From contig JAPLVQ010000180.1 in the NCBI GenBank assembly GCA_026397035.1, positions 1 to 6,110 of the forward strand: a DNA stretch of 6,110 nucleotides, given 5' to 3'. The notes beneath the pieces were generated by a model, which had not been told where the DNA came from, ran no database searches, and worked only from the letters and a program-made list of their open reading frames with translations. This DNA comes from Candidatus Iainarchaeum sp. Lineage in GTDB: Archaea > Iainarchaeota > Iainarchaeia > Iainarchaeales > JAAZKV01. The position numbers and the translations under genes are program-made. Within the stretch, counting starts at the first letter, position 1, and every line of letters begins with the position of its first letter. Shown here piece after piece: positions 5,612 through 6,110 of the stretch.

Positions 5612-5619
5612 CTTATAAA
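5612..5619 (-). promoter_or_regulatory. TATA box for the transglutaminase-like gene
   Basis: On the minus strand, TTTATAAG is about 30 nt upstream of ATG 5582, giving transcription start near 5590 and a leader of under 10 nt. A second A/T-rich element (TTAAATAAT) lies a little further upstream. Confidence 0.4.
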
Positions 5620-5661
5620 ATAGGACATTATTTAAGGTAAAAACATGGTTTTTTTGGGGCA

Positions 5662-6099
5662 TTATAAAGTTTCCTTAGCAATCCTAATCCAGCCAAAAGG
5701 AACGCTTGCGATTTTTTTTAGAACAACCATTTTTCCGTCATACCCTGAAATCAAATAACCCCCGTCGCGAAGACTCTCCCAAATATTTTTTATTGCATTA
5801 ACAAGCTGCCTTTCTTCCATGTGACAGGAAACATTGGAAAAACTAATAGCATCACACTCAAAGGGCAAAGGTTTTCTGGTAATTGAATGAAGAAGAGGAT
5901 TAACGCTCAAAGACTTATTAAAAGGCCGGTATTTTAAAGAAGGGTGGCTAAACTTTACAACATCCACAGCAAAAATTTTTGCGCTTTTCCCAAGAACAAC
6001 CTTTGCTTCAAAAGCAAAAGGGGCTCCACGCATATTTGCAGACCCAACATCAGCAAAAACTCTAGTTTTTTGCTTATTTTTTTTAGAAAAGACAAGATG
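5662..6099 (-). CDS. SAM-dependent methyltransferase-like protein, 5' end displaced by apparent frameshift
   Basis: A partial class I methyltransferase-like domain, 145 residues in this frame. RVFADVGSANMRGAP fits the first strand and SAM-binding loop, although the usual GxGxG is replaced by DVGSANMRG. FAVDVV gives the acidic end of the second strand, CDAISFSNVSCHM matches the motif IV strand and loop, and LRDGGYLISGY matches the late GG turn and strand. The ATG at 6033 cannot be the true start because it lies inside the SAM-binding loop. Upstream, this frame has no ATG, GTG or TTG before a TAA at 6102-6100. Another minus-strand frame entering from the right edge reads RRPNILSFLKKISKK and could join it by a one-base shift at the A8 (6077-6084) or A6 (6066-6071) run. 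The substrate is unknown. It ends in TAA, 80 nt before the next gene on the same strand. Confidence 0.5.
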   Translation of the reverse strand, partial: HLVFSKKNKQKTRVFADVGSANMRGAPFAFEAKVVLGKSAKIFAVDVVKFSHPSLKYRPFNKSLSVNPLLHSITRKPLPFECDAISFSNVSCHMEERQLVNAIKNIWESLRDGGYLISGYDGKMVVLKKIASVPFGWIRIAKETL

Positions 6100-6110
6100 T
6101 TAGGACGCCG

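Noticed and set aside
5645..5767. Plus-strand ATG frame over the end of the methyltransferase-like gene
   Set aside because: Short and antisense to a better-supported frame, with no motif or promoter evidence beyond general AT richness.

Overview
The window looks archaeal, probably an AT-rich, short-intergenic genome of the DPANN type, but the phylum cannot be fixed from this sequence. The evidence is a ferredoxin gene next to a geranylgeranyl reductase that saturates archaeal membrane lipids, TATA boxes about 30 nt upstream of start codons, very short leaders, and a surface protein with the CGDGxC...DC motif seen in many archaeal exported proteins. No tRNA, rRNA, insertion sequence or CRISPR array is visible.

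Layout: (1) 2-1876, plus strand: a multi-pass membrane protein of the GT-C/YfhO-like class, cut by the left edge. (2) 1943-2914, plus strand: a TATA box followed by a cysteine-rich, galaxin-like repeat lipoprotein. Its frame has no ATG, GTG or TTG before the signal peptide and is crossed by one in-frame TAG at 2324-2326. (3) 2915-3084: a convergent gap with two inverted repeats, one a likely terminator. (4) 3085-4649, minus strand: a 2[4Fe-4S] ferredoxin followed by the geranylgeranyl reductase, with a 16-bp perfect tandem repeat between them. (5) 4650-4803: a divergent promoter region with a GC-rich palindrome. (6) 4804-4977, plus strand: a 57-residue zinc-ribbon protein. (7) 4998-5582, minus strand: a transglutaminase-like protein whose nucleophile position appears to be Asp. 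(8) 5662-6099, minus strand: a methyltransferase-like protein whose 5' end is out of frame with plausible upstream coding sequence.

The gene pair with the clearest joint function is ferredoxin plus reductase: the ferredoxin would supply electrons for hydrogenating the geranylgeranyl chains of archaeal phospholipids. The GT-C-like protein and the lipoprotein both belong to the cell envelope, but nothing in the sequence ties them to the lipid genes. The most unusual item is the galaxin-like gene, which keeps its cysteine register on both sides of a TAG and seems to start at a non-standard codon. It is either a rare non-canonically expressed gene or a recently damaged one.
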